From Cyprinodon diabolis (Eukaryota > Chordata > Actinopteri > Cyprinodontiformes > Cyprinodontidae), in assembly GCA_030533445.1 (NCBI GenBank), contig CM060064.1, positions 20,915,626 to 20,979,625 on the forward strand: DNA of 64,000 nt, in the 5' to 3' direction. This document shows positions 50,827-61,984 of the stretch, piece after piece. The stretch's first letter is position 1; each line of letters starts with the position of its first letter. The position numbers and the translations under genes were made by a program. A model generated the notes under the pieces. It searched no databases. It saw nothing but the letters and a program-made list of their open reading frames with translations, and was not told the DNA's origin.

Positions 50827-51371
50827 TGTTCTGGCTCCTGTCAGTTTTATTAGTAGCACCCTTGTGGTGTTTTTATGTTACTGCAGTTCTAATGAGCAGG
50901 CTTTTCCAGTGTTCATACATACAGCACTTCATGCTACACCACAGGTTAAGTTGCCTAAATCTTGGAGCGGAACCAACAGTGAGTATTTGCATAGTCGGTT
51001 CTTGTAGTTGTTTCTTACCTATCTGTATTATTTTAGACTGTTTTAGGGACCTCTTTTTTAAGTTTAAACCCTGCTAACAATGCTAACGCTAATCGCGAAG
51101 CTAATCGCTAGCCTGAGGCTAGTCAGGATGCTAATTTCAGTTAGTTTTTGAATTTCTTATTTGTTGCATTGTTGAATGTGCTGCATTTTTCTTTACAATT
51201 CTGTCTTATGTGTTCAATAGATTGGAACTGTTAAATCTAAATTGTAACACACTGTATATTTCATTTGTATTGCAGTTTTACAAAAAATAACTGAGAAGAT
51301 TCAGTAAAGCAGCCTTAATCACAGCTACTGGCTCTCTCGTTTGTTCGCTATCTGTCAGCCAGGACAGAATA
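50827..51371. mobile_element. Candidate solo LTR inserted in Tc1
   Basis: A 545-bp segment interrupts the Tc1 catalytic domain with a 5-bp target duplication CGATT (50822-50826, 51372-51376). Its ends are TGTTCT and AGAATA, that is TG...CA-type termini with one change in the last dinucleotide. A 5-bp duplication fits an LTR retroelement. No internal region is present, as expected after recombination between two LTRs. Family unknown; strand not determined. Repeated gctaatcgc-like text lies near 51078-51120. Confidence 0.7.
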
Positions 51372-51900
51372 CGATTGTTTGGGACATCTAGAAAACAGCT
51401 TGTTCGGGGAAGATGAGGTGAGAGCTACCACCAGTCTTGTCTCTAGCCAACTGTAAAGCATCCTGAAACCATTCATGTGTGGGGTTGCTTCTCAGCCAAG
51501 GGAGTCGGCTCTCTCACAGTCTTACCTAAAAACACAGCCATGAATAAACAATGGTACCAGAATGTCCTCCGAGAGCAACTTCTCCCAACTGTCCAAGAGC
51601 AGTTTGGTGATGAACAATGCCTTTTCCAGCATGATGGAGCAGCTTGCCATAAAGCAAAGGTGATATCTAACTGGCTCAGGGAACTAAACATAGAGATTTT
51701 GGGTCCGTGGCCTGGAAACTCCGCTGATCTTAATCCCATTGAAAACTTGTGGTCAATCAACAAGAGACGGGTGGACAAACGAAAACCTAGGAATTCTGAC
51801 AAAATGCAAGAATTGATTGTGCAAGAGTCCAGAAGTTGATTGAGAGCATGCCAGGGAGAATTGCAGAGGTCCTGAAGAAGAGGGGTCAACCTTGTAATAA

Positions 51901-52317
51901 ACAGTTTTATTAAATTATAAATAAATAGTTAAATACTGTTTAACCTAAATAGATATTAGATATTACATATAATCAATACAGTTATTTCCAAATTTTAGCT
52001 TGTTTTGATATTTACTTTTTGACTTCAAAATCTATTTATTTATTTAACCCTTGTTCACACACATATATATATTTTTTTCAATATGTATTCTTTTACATGA
52101 TAAATTATTGTTTTTTAAAGATGTTTTTAAAAAATTTTAATTTACAATTTATTTCAGTATTTCAGAACTTATTTATTTATTAAATACAATTCAAGGAATT
52201 GTTGTTTTTTATACCTATATAACACTAACATACATATATAGATATATATCTCTCTATAAATACCTAGAGAGATATAGATATAAATATTTATATTTATTTA
52301 TATATAACTGTATCAAG
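51901..52317. other. AT-rich non-coding stretch
   Basis: Strongly AT-rich, with short alternating AT and a palindromic patch (atatatctctctataaatac followed by ctagagagatatagat near 52240-52280). The missing Tc1 3' inverted repeat was looked for here and not found. Confidence 0.5.
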
Positions 52318-52413
52318 CTGTACGCTAAGAATGAGAGAGACATCCACTTACTGATCCATACCACCCGGATCTACAGCACACTAGAGAAGTGTGGTCGGAT
52401 GGTGACTAAGTAG
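52318..52413 (+). pseudogene. LINE reverse transcriptase fragment
   Basis: A short frame LYAKNERDIHLLIHTTRIYS then LEKCGRMVTK and a stop. It resembles the segment after the catalytic motif in a fish R4/Dong-like (Rex6-type) LINE, with about eight residues missing between IYS and LEKC. Only this ~96-bp relic is visible. Confidence 0.55.
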
Positions 52414-54820
52414 TGGACAGTGGGTGAGGAAGAATTTTTATATAAATATATATATGTGGCAACCTGGGAGGGGTGGTTGGATTTTCTCTTTTTGCTTTTT
52501 ATGAAATCCAAATACTAGATATTAAAGTTAAAGTAGGATACCAACAACGCCACCTGGAATAGCTCCAGGAAAATAAAATAATGACACAGGTACGTTCTAC
52601 TGGAAATGAGACAAGATTCAAATAATTTTTACAAAAGTTTATTAATTCAATATTCTTCCTTTGTTTAAAATAGTCACAATAATCTGCAATTAGATGGTTA
52701 AAAACAGTGCATGCATTTTAATTGAAATTAATTGTAAAATATTTAAATTTTAAAAGGAACCTGAGGCTTACCAGTGGGAGGGGGAAGTGGTGAAAGAAAA
52801 AAGGGGCAGCATCCAGTGAAGAAAAAGGATCACCCTGGACACTACAAAAACACAGCAAACAAAAAAAAGAAAGGTGCTCCCACAAAACACACAAAACAAG
52901 ACACCGCCACCAGGGGTCACCACCGCCACCACAGAAGCCTCAGTCCCTAAAAGAAAGACAACAAAAAAAAATAAATAAAACAATGAGTAAAACAGTGGGA
53001 CAACACTACAATATTGCACTTTTATCCAGATGGAGTGCCATCAATGCTCCCGACATCAGGGGAAAGTCAAAATAGATCTCTCAAAACAGTTCCTTTTAGG
53101 CAAAACAGCAGCGAGTATGAAATCCAGTATAATGATAATCAAGACTCATCAGGAGGCTAAAAGAAAAATAAAGCAACCCATCAATACAACTGCTGATGAA
53201 ACTATTATGCATGATAGCTGCTTACCTGTTGCATTACCAGGCTGCCAAATAAACGGTTTCACAATTCCGCCTATGCAGCGCAGCTGTAACAAAATGCTGT
53301 GTAAAGGCTTTGTTTATATGGGGTGGGTGTTATTTAGCCATGCTAGCCCTTACCTTCCCAGCACCAAGCAAACAAACGAACAGATCAGTCCGGACTCTGA
53401 AGGAGCAGCAAAAGAGGCTAAACGGAGCAAACCAGTTTGCATTAATAACTAAAATAAACGCTGACAAACAGAGAAACAGCCACGCTTACCCAGCACAGTT
53501 CAGCAGACAAAGGAGCCAAAATGATGACGTCATGACGCAAGCAGCTTCATGGCAGATGGGACCTGCTTATATGCAGCAGCCGCAATTGATCTTAAAGTGG
53601 CAGCGTACCATTTATGCTGCTACATATATATATATTGTTCTGGAAAAATCATCAATGTTTCCATCCATCTCCATTATAGAATGTAGAGCAGAGCACCAAA
53701 AGTGTTCTCCGTCTGACGTCAGCACATGCAGATTGGTTTTTGTTGTAAATGTAGGATATTTCTGTTAGAAATATACCTGTTTGATTACTAACAACTCAGA
53801 ACTTAGTTCTGCTTTTTTAATGCAAAACAACATAAAAATCTATATCGCCTCATCAACCCCTTAAAATAATTATTAGTATAATTAATATAATCCAGCTTAT
53901 ACTTATTTACATAAGTCATCTGGTTTCTTGACTTTCTGTGCCTTTTTGCACCCGTGTGCTCAAAGTTTGGTTAACCTACCATTAAACTTCATTGAATGTA
54001 ACTTGCATGTTAAATTCAACAAGCTCTGTTTTGTTAAGCGTTTCTTTTTTTATACAGACATTTTTTGGGTATTGTATATATTAAGTTTGACTTCTATGCC
54101 AAATGCCCTGTTAGAAACAGTTAATAGAATAAAATAAGCACTGAGTTGAAAATTACCTGGTATATGGTGGATAATCTAATTTAATCATTTTTGTCTCTCG
54201 TTATTCTTTTTTGTACGGTGGAGATCTTTTGGCTTTATTAGTTTGTCCTGAGTAAAAGTTTGGTTTGAAACTAACTTTGTAGTGCTAGTTTTCTTCTTCC
54301 ATTGATGCATGAAGATAATTTTTAACTACATTTTTAAATTATTCTTCAAATCTTAATGTTATTACTTGTAAATGCAGCTCCAAAAACCACACTTGCCAGA
54401 AGAAACACTAAACCCTTACACTAATTAACTCAAGAATGTCCTGGGCACAAGGGGATCTTGGAGGCTTGGTAATAACATAAATCAAAATTAGATATTTAAT
54501 TAAAATAACAATTTTTCTCAATAAACTGTTTCTAATGATGTAAAATCCTTTTATAGTTTATTAGTTTTGGCAAGGTACTGTAATATTGTATTTTCTGATC
54601 TACTTTAATGACAACAAATAAGGCTAAATTAGTATTTCTTACATTAGATTGTTTACAGGTCTTGCTGTCTTTTGCCACTAAGCAAAAAGAGACGCTCCTC
54701 ATAGATGAAGAAAAGAACATTAAAGTTTCTGTCCTTGTTGTTAGTCTCTCTTTGATTAAACAAAGAGATACAAAATCATTGAAGTGTCACTCAGTAAACC
54801 ATGACAGTGTATAACAAGTC
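52414..54820. other. Stretch without a recognised gene
   Basis: Two overlapping open frames (53030-53452, 140 codons; 53310-53768, 152 codons) do not resemble any family I know, and their composition gives no support for coding. The segment 52450-53630 is bounded on both sides by tatatata and begins gtggcaacc / ends (reversed) gtagcagc, so it might be an insertion, but the evidence is weak. A perfect TGACGTCA lies at 53525-53532. Confidence 0.4.
53525..53532. promoter_or_regulatory. Perfect cAMP response element palindrome
   Basis: TGACGTCA is the canonical CREB/ATF site. It occurs in a short CpG-containing patch. No linked transcript is known, so a function is not claimed. Confidence 0.3.
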
Positions 54821-55544
54821 ACTGGAGGTGTGGAAAAACAATTTACACAGGGAGAGAGATGATGCAGATAGTTGCTTTGCTCAGAAAGATAAAGCTAAAG
54901 AGGGCAACAGAGATTATCAAGGAGGTGGAGAGGAAAGACAAGATTGAATACCCAGTGCTCCATAAAGATTGGACCCTTTCCATCCACAAACCTTTAATCT
55001 AAAGGCATAGATTCCCCGAGGAGGATGGCAGGATAAGAACACGGTGGAGCAGAGCAGCAGGACTTGAAAATCAGGCAATGAGACTTGGACTCATGGGGTT
55101 GGTTGTACTCAAGCACAACAGATGGCGGTAAGTGTTGGATGTTAGAAAACAGGCAAAGCGTCAAACTCATTAAGATTTCTCCTGGGTCACAAGCATAATG
55201 CCAGGAAGGAATGAATCAGTTCAAAACAAGGACTTCTGAAATTTGGACAGCTTTAAATTTGGTTAAGTATTATTTTGCAAACTCATTATTATATTATTTG
55301 TACATGTTACTTTACATTTAACATTAACTTCAATTTTTTTTATTGGTATTTCATGTGCAAGACCAATGCAAAGATTTTCAAAATTACTGAAAAGGATATA
55401 TCTCTGGATTTCACTTCTCCCTCATACTCTGCAGTTTCTCCCTGACAGGTCAGTCTGATGCTGCCACTCCTTCTTTAAGAGGTCAACCTGCTGCAAATCA
55501 TACTCATCCACCAAGCCAGGTCAGTTTTTCCTGTGGTCTCAGGC
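54821..55544. other. Non-coding stretch
   Basis: No gene recognised. The purine-rich segment 54840-55060 may be an old LINE piece but has no diagnostic motif. Confidence 0.4.
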
Positions 55545-55775
55545 GTCACAGCCATGACCAACAGCTAGCTTCACGAGTTCACATGTTTCCAAGCAATACA
55601 AGGCCTTGTCTCTATAAAGACTCCAACTCACTGCGGATCCAGACATTTGAATTGAGAAAGCTTCATGGAGGGGAAGCGAAACATCTTCAAACCTTGGAAA
55701 CCAAGTCCAGTGGATTGTTTTTTAAACTTTTACGGAATGACTATGACATGGATGACTGAGAATCTTCATCAGCTG
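55545..55775 (+). repeat. Penelope-like element end, probable
   Basis: The string ggaagcgaaacatcttcaaa followed by aaccaagtccagtggattg and ending ggatgactgagaatcttcat is a widespread fish repeat end that I associate with Penelope-like elements. A Penelope GIY-YIG fragment lies 4 kb away at 59793 on the other strand. Confidence 0.5.
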
Positions 55776-55779
55776 AATA

Positions 55780-56060
55780 AAGGGCACTGTCTCGCTAGGT
55801 GTCAAAAGCCAAACCGAAAAGGTGGGTTTTGACAAGAGATCTCAAAACAGTGAGAGAAGAGGCCTGTCTGATGCTGAGACAGGCCATTCTAGAGCTATGG
55901 AGCTCGAAAGTTCAGTCCCCTCTGAGCTTCCGCTTAGTTTGAAGCTCTCTCAGGAGCAGCTGATAAGCTAAGAGAGCTGTGTATAAGGATGTAGAATCTC
56001 AGAGAGGTATGGTGGGACAAAACCATTCAGGTATTAAAGAGCAAATAAAATTATTTTGAA
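55780..56060 (-). pseudogene. LINE reverse transcriptase C-terminal relic
   Basis: On the minus strand the text reads LNGFVPPYLSEILHPYT and later RPLLSLF and DLLSKPTF with stops and a frameshift. This matches the C-terminal end of fish CR1/Rex1-type reverse transcriptases. No intact domain remains. Confidence 0.65.
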
Positions 56061-56188
56061 ATTAATTCTAAAATATATATCTTTAGTCTTTTACCCAATG
56101 TTGGACTTCTGGACCGGCTGTTAAAATCCAGTTGTTTTTCACCAATTTAGCAAATTAAACTGTAGCTATCAGCAGTGTTATTGATCAC

Positions 56189-56642
56189 CAGTGTTGGGCA
56201 CGTTACTTTGAAAAAGTAATTAGTTATAGTTACTAGTTACTTCTCCCAAAAAGTAACTGAGTTACTAACTGAGTTACTCCACAATAAAAGTAACTAGTTA
56301 CTAGTAAAAGTAACTATTGCATTACTTTTGCGTTTCTCGCCCCCGTAACCCTCACCACCCAGCCCCCTTTCTGCCTAAATCTGCACTAACGTTGCACTAA
56401 CCATTCAGTCTATTTGCAGAGTTTTTGGATGTGGGTGGGGTGTCAGCTTCACGCAGCTGCGCACGAGTCCTATCATGAAAAAAGGTTCATTGTGCGACCT
56501 GAGTAACGCGCAGTAACGGGGTGTCTGCAATGGTAACTGCGTTATAGTTACAGTCAAAGTAATTAGTTAGATTACTCGTTACTAAAAGAAGGTAACGGCG
56601 TTAGTAACGCCGTTACTTTCAACGCCGTTAGTCCCATCACTG
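56189..56642. mobile_element. Non-autonomous hAT transposon (MITE)
   Basis: A 454-bp element flanked by a perfect 8-bp duplication TTGATCAC (56181-56188, 56643-56650). It begins CAGTGTTGGGCACGTTACTT, and its other end reversed is CAGTGATGGGACTAACGGCG. The interior is a series of gtaacta/gttac repeats in both orientations, as in the very common fish hAT MITE group. Confidence 0.92.
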
Positions 56643-56807
56643 TTGATCACCAACCAAAGGAAATGATCTCTATTTATTCAAGTGGTAACCAAATTGTTCA
56701 CTTTTAAAATAATCACAGTGAACAATAGTTACAATTATTGGTACTTTATTGCCTGATAATACATATTACAGTATTTTTGGCCAAAAACTCTTGTCGTGTA
56801 TGCCCGG

Positions 56808-57745
56808 CTTAAGACCTTAATGATGTGGGATGTCAAGGCAACAGTACAATAGTCACTCAGGACTGTTGGCTGAGACTTTTTTGGTAGTGAAACAGGGCAG
56901 GAAGTGTTCTACATCACTGGAACTGTCTCCTGGGTCAGGCCAAGTTTGAAAAGGTGCGGTAGAATCCCGCAGAGCTGCCTTGCACAGGCCTTCAGGACTC
57001 TGGGGCTGACACCATCAGGACCTGGTGACTTATTATGATTCAGTATAATCAGTCTCTCAAGTTGTCGAGTGGTCCCATTTTTTGATTTCTGATTTCCCTG
57101 GCCATTTCACCCTGACTTTGTAACAAATACCTGACCACTCAAGTGGAAGCATCAAAAGTCATCTGGATTAAACACTACCTGTCAAACAAACCACAGTTTC
57201 TGAGACTGAATGATGAAAGAGGTAGTCAGCAGCACAGGAGCACCACAGGAGACACTACCCTGACCATTCATTTCTATTCTGTATACCTCCACCTTCATTA
57301 CAAAAAAAAGAGTCATCTGCAAAAATACTCAGATGACTCTATAGTCAGGGTGCATCAAAGATGGACAAGAATCTGAGTACAGAGATTGGGGAGATTTGCT
57401 TTGTTGCATGGTGTGGAAACAATAATCTGATCCTGAATATGAACAAAACAAGAAAGAGCATTGTAGAATTTAGAAGAATTAGGAAGAACTCAAATGCAAT
57501 TCACATAGCAGAAGTTCAGGTTGTGAAGGAGTATAAATACCTCAACAACAAACTTGACTGGAGACACATCTGTGAAGTAATAGATGCAGCATAACTTCTA
57601 CAAATCTGTTGTGGAAAGGGTAATCTTTACTGCCATCTGCTGGGGTAACAGCATGAGAGCAAATTACTTAACAAAGCTTAACAAGCTAATAAAGACGTCT
57701 GGCTCTGTTCTAGGTACTATAACCTCTGGAGATGAGTTCTTCTTA
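56808..57745. mobile_element. LINE fragment with 5' inversion (twin priming)
   Basis: The left part (57075 down to 56808) encodes on the minus strand the early reverse transcriptase region: KSPGPDGVSPRVLKAC, then a stop replacing the usual Trp, then PKKSQPT and ALTSHIIK. The right part (57143-57745) encodes on the plus strand later regions: WIKHYLSNKPQFLRLND, HLQKYSDDS (catalytic-motif position), LILNMNKTRKSIVEFRR, EYKYL, and after a frame change FYKSVVERVIFTAICWGNS and LNKLIKTSGSVLG. The two halves are inverted relative to each other, with roughly 80 residues missing between HIIK and WIKHYL. Confidence 0.8.
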
Positions 57746-59319
57746 AAATAAAGAACATTTTAAAGAGCAACTTTATGAGATTTACTCTTCCTTAGATTTT
57801 AAATTTTTTTAGCACCACATTTCGAGCTGCCATTAATTAGGCCACTTTTATTGCAGTTGTACATGCATGCTTCTCCTCAACAATAAACATAACACATAAG
57901 TAAAGCATTAATGAAGCCGGGAAGAGGCTTCAGAAAACTTCATAGCATGTGCAATTAGTCCCCCATAAGCATCTCAATCATAAGAGAGTCATGTCCTTTT
58001 CTCGGTTAGATTCTTAATTGCATGCAAATAGGAACGACCCAGGTTCAAGATGGGATGCAATAATTCCATCTCACCACAAAGCTCAACATTAGAGCAAAAT
58101 TAAGCATAGATGTGTACTTCACTGTGAGCCTCATAATGAAATGCTTCATGTTTTTGCAAACTTGTTCAAACCCCTAGAAAAGCTCTACTGGGTCAGGACC
58201 TCCTAAAGTGTCATTAAAGTTAGATTATTCATGTTTCGGTTGTATCCTGAAATCCCTTCTTGCATCAGTCGATTTTCTTCCTGAGTTCCAAAAATCCTCA
58301 TCCTCCAGTGCTTCAATCATGAGTCAGGTCTGATCTGCCATACTCTTCTATTCCCTCACCTCCCTCAGCCATCTGTCATAGTGGGGTCCTAGCTGCCAAG
58401 TAGCTCCTTTGAAAACATTTTTAAGCTCATCCTGTCTTATTCTCAAATCATTAAATAGTTGAAATATTTCTCAGTTGGTTCCGACGCTCATGTCCCAGGA
58501 ATAATGCAGGCGACTCATAATGCATATTTAGAGTCATATTACATGTTTGGCAGTTGTCCCCATCATCTGAGTACATGTCTCATCAAATGATTAAGGCTAG
58601 TATATGCAGAAATGTTTTCATGTTAGTAGATGTTTAATTTAGCTTTAAAAGAATGTTAATGTTAATGTCTTCCTCCAAACAATAAGTCACCTTTGAATAT
58701 TACATTTAATAGAGAATATGACTGAAAAGCTTACTAAGCATCACATATAAGTGTTCAGGAGAGTCCGTATTAAAATTAGCTATTGTGACTGCCACTGTTT
58801 ATTATTTCTTATTCTGTTTGCAGTTATATAAAACCTCAATTTTAATGTAACTTTGCATTTTGTTTGCATTCAGATATAGTTTTTTTTTTTTTAATCTTGC
58901 AGCCAACAGAGCTCTGTATTTTATTTCACATTTCATTTATGATACTTACGCCCCAATGAAAACTGCCACCACACAACACATTGCTCCAGGGTAAAGAGAA
59001 GTTTCTAAAAATCCTCTTCGACCTTAACCGAAAAGCCTTAAGAAACGCCTTTTAAAACTGAAATGTTATTGTCTCATAGATAGAAACTAGTGCTTGATTA
59101 AATATTCTATTTAAATACCTTTGTGTTATCATGGATGAACCTCTTCTGCTTATCACCTCATGCCAGTCCTCTCCATAAATATTTACCACAGGAAGCTGTG
59201 CCTGAAGAAGAATCCCAATTCAGAGTCTGCATGGCTTTGTGGGAAAAACAGGAAAGTGTGGTGTACCACTGAGAATTAGATTGAAGTTAAGAAAATTTAT
59301 ATTAGCATCTCTAATGTGC

Positions 59320-59320
<1 letters not shown>
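57746..59320. other. AT-rich non-coding stretch
   Basis: No gene or element recognised. Confidence 0.45.

Positions 59321-59407
<87 letters not shown>
59321..59407. repeat. (TA)n microsatellite
   Basis: About 87 bp of perfect TA dinucleotide. Open frames across it on both strands are artefacts. Confidence 0.97.
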
Positions 59408-59409
<2 letters not shown>

Positions 59410-59792
59410 TTCATATATCCCACCATATATGCTACAATCATCTGAGATTATGGGCGTGTCTGTGGTGAGATAGACACAGTGTAAACTGTTCCATAGTCTC
59501 AGACTTTATACTGCATCCAGGTTTTAGCGATGAAGTGCTGTTTGATGCAAGATCTTCTTATCAAATGCAAATTCGTGATACTCCTCTTTTTTTTTTAACC
59601 AAAAGAAATGTATGAGTCAAAATTTCAGCAGGCTGTTTGAAAATGAAAGTAACCAGGACCTTGGCAATGCAATATTTTCCCATACTGACTAAACAAAAGA
59701 TGGTAGTAGGAAGCTTTCTTAATTCAAAATGTCTGGATTAGCGTTGAGTTCTGGGGTTTTATAGAATATCCCAAGAAAAGCCTTGTAATGGC
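59408..59792. other. Non-coding stretch
   Basis: Nothing recognised. It may include the 3' end of the Penelope-like fragment that follows on the minus strand. Confidence 0.4.
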
Positions 59793-60170
59793 TTAGAAAA
59801 CATTAACACTGAAACTGGAAAACCATCTCCACCCCTTAATGATGGGAGTCGTTGAGGTCCTTATTGCCTTGCAATACTCGATACTTTTTGAGAGCTGAAA
59901 CCTGAGTCCACCCCTTCTGTTTAAGGTTGTTTTTTCTCTTTTAACATAAATGCTTTCCTTCACACCCCTTTCAAACCACATGTCTTCTTTATCTAAAATG
60001 TCAACATTCTGGTCCTCAAATGAATGTCCCTTGTCCTTAAGGTGTATGTAGACAGCAGAATCTTGTCTAGAGGAGGTAGCACGTCTGTGTTGAGCCATAC
60101 GTTTGTGTGTTTGGTTTCTCCAATATAAAAATCAGAGCATTCCTCACTGCACTGAAATGCAAATACAACT
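59793..60170 (-). pseudogene. Penelope-like element GIY-YIG endonuclease, C-terminus
   Basis: The minus strand reads CSEECSDFYIGETK, then after a frameshift near 60100 MAQHRRATSSRQDSAVYIHL, KGHSFEDQNVDILDKEDMWF, ERGVKESIYVKREKTTLNRR, GGLRFQLS. These are the characteristic end motifs of the GIY-YIG nuclease domain fused to Penelope reverse transcriptases. The reverse transcriptase itself is not seen upstream, so this is a 5'-truncated piece. Confidence 0.8.
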
Positions 60171-61228
60171 CTGGATGGACTGGACCCATAAGGGGCTCTG
60201 ACTTGGGGACTGGCCCGCTAAGGGGCCCTAATCCACTAAGGCTCTGACTAAGGAAAGGCTGACTGGCATGTAGCTGATGGAGATGGCAGGAAATGAAAGA
60301 ATTCTTTATTCTCCCCATAAAAGAACTCCCATAAGTGGGACTCCTTAAGACACAGAGCTCTGACTGCGAGGGGTGTGGGAACTGGCTTAAGTGTTTTCAC
60401 CTGTGAAGCTAGCTGTTGGTCATGGAGGTGACGACTGAGACCACAGGGACTACCAACTGGGTTTGGAGGTGAACAAAAGCTGGCGGCAGACTGACCCATA
60501 GGAAAGGGAGTGGCTGGTTAAGGCTGACCCACTGGAGAAGGAGTAGTGGCGTCAGGCTGACCCACTGGAAATGTGGTAGCATTTTTCCTCCGACGGCGGT
60601 GTTTGTGCTAGGAGGTCTGTTCATGAGATGCTTCAGAGGGTGAGAGTGAAGTGGAATCCAAAGATTAGGGTGAAACTGTTTAAGGAGGGGTTAAACGGGT
60701 AGATACTGCATTTAATGTGATAGGTTGTGTTCGAGGTGGAGGAGGCTTATTAAAAAGCTAAGCAACAGGAGCCTTTTGGTTACACTCCACCTCTTGAAAA
60801 ATGTCCAGTAACCCCAGAGTTGACAGGAGAGTAATTTGAGGATTTAAAATATTTTTAAGTTCTGCAGTAGCAACTACTCATTTCCAAGGTGGGGTGTGAG
60901 TGGCGACTTTGTCCAGAGCAATCCAAATGACATAAACAAAATGTAAAAATGCAAAGAATCAAAAAAACAGGAAAAATCAGGGAAAACCCACACTGAGAGC
61001 CAGAGACAAGGAAGCAACTAACAACAACAAGGAACCTGCATTGAATGACTGAAGAGTTGGTGACAAACAAAAACAAAAACCAGAGTCCAAAGCAACCACC
61101 AAAGGTGGGTAACTAAAAAGCAGAGTCTATGGAGGCCGGCCGTGAGGCCTGTGTTGTAGAAGTTTCTGGAGGTGACGAAGGAGGGCCTCTGGAGGTTGGC
61201 CATGAGGACTGCGACTAAGGAGGGCCTC

Positions 61229-61560
61229 TGGAGGCCAGTGTCTCTGCAACAGGAATCTTGGGAGACTGGCGTCTCTGCAGCAGGAATCTTGGAGGCCAGC
61301 ATCTCCACAGCAGGAACCTTAGAGGCTGGCATCTCTGCAGCAGGAACCCAGGGAGCCGCAGACTGAGGCACAGGAACCAAGGGAGGCGCCAACTGTGGCA
61401 CAGGAACCCAGGGGGCAGAGGAGGTGTGGAGCGCCCTCTGAAAGGCCCTTGGAGGCTTGGAGCAACTGCAAGGGGCCTGGGAGGTATGGAGCGCCCGCTG
61501 AGGGGCCTGGGAGGCGTGGAACGCCTGTTGAGGGGCCTGGGAGGTTTTGCAAACTTGGAG
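61229..61560 (-). repeat. 30-bp coding-type tandem repeats
   Basis: Two arrays. 61229-61410 has units of gcaggaatcttggaggccag plus catctccaca (10 residues each on the minus strand, FLLQRCQPLR-like). 61440-61560 has units of tgaggggcctgggaggcgtg plus gaacgcctgt (PPRPLSGRSI-like). The unit length is a multiple of three. Confidence 0.8.
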
Positions 61561-61725
61561 CTCATACAGTGGGGCCTCGGAGTTCTCACAACTCTGGAGC
61601 TCTCACAGTTATCGCCATTTGAATCTTCCTACAGTTCAGGGATCTCTGAATGGCACAGAGCATGCTCATAAAGAGGATCTAACTGTGGTGGAACACTGAA
61701 GGGACCTGAGTAAGGAGAAGCGGTT

Positions 61726-61925
61726 CCGACTGGGGACTGGAGATGCTAACAGGGTCTAACTGAGGAGTGGAGACGCTAGCAAGTTCTGAGTGGGGACTGG
61801 GGAGTGGAGACACTAAAAGGGTCTGACTGGGGAGTGGAGACGCCTACAGGTTCAGACTGGGGAGTGGAGATGCCTACAGGTACTGACTGGGGAGTGGAGA
61901 TGCCTTACAGGTTCTTACAGAGGGG
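61726..61925 (-). repeat. ~30-bp tandem repeat array
   Basis: Repeated units of gactggggagtggagacgcc plus tacaggttc, with some units changed or one base longer (gccttacagg), which breaks the frame. Confidence 0.85.
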
Positions 61926-61984
61926 CTAGGACACTAAGTGGACCTGACTGAGTGGATTACAGTGAGGGGAGTTAACTGAGCAGA

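Larger units (their letters stand above)
46835..51839 (+). pseudogene. Tc1 transposase, disrupted
   Basis: The transposase reads from the ATG at 46835 (MVISKETNAVIIALHKNG) to 46896, then from 50417 to 50826 (AARKIAPQSTIYCIIKNFKE, the GRPRKTS linker, and IFSDEYRF with the first catalytic Asp), then from 51372 onward (VWGCFSAKGVGSL, FQHDGAACHKAK with the second Asp, ADLNPIENLW with the third acidic residue, Glu). The motifs match the DDE catalytic core of Tc1 transposases and a paired-like helix-turn-helix front. Besides two insertions inside the reading frame, a deletion of roughly 27 bp is inferred near 51825 by comparison with the usual Tc1 end. The gene is dead. Confidence 0.9.
43360..51900 (+). 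mobile_element. Tc1-like transposon broken by three nested insertions
   Basis: The Tc1 pieces are 43360-43640 (5' inverted repeat CAGTCATGGCCAAAAGTTTT, preceded by the TA target), 46740-46896 (leader and first codons), 50417-50826 (DNA-binding half) and 51372-51900 (catalytic half). Between them sit a CACTA element, a hAT element and a solo LTR. Skipping each insertion plus one copy of its target duplication makes the Tc1 text continuous. The 3' inverted repeat was not found after 51900, so that end is lost or decayed. Total Tc1 sequence is about 1.4 kb, near the normal size less its 3' end. Confidence 0.9.

Noticed and set aside
52450..53632. A transposon between two tatatata tracts
   Set aside because: The proposed ends (gtggcaacc and gtagcagc) match poorly, and AT tracts are too common here to count as target duplications.
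53030..53768. Calling the 140- and 152-codon frames as genes
   Set aside because: No motif, no codon bias, no splice context and overlap with each other; kept only as an observation.
59220..59445. Ile-Tyr repeat frames on both strands
   Set aside because: Translations of the (TA)n microsatellite.
61215..61671. Overlapping 120-137-codon frames on both strands in the repeat-rich region
   Set aside because: Arrays with a unit length divisible by three keep several frames open at once; only the minus-strand reading fits the surrounding module.
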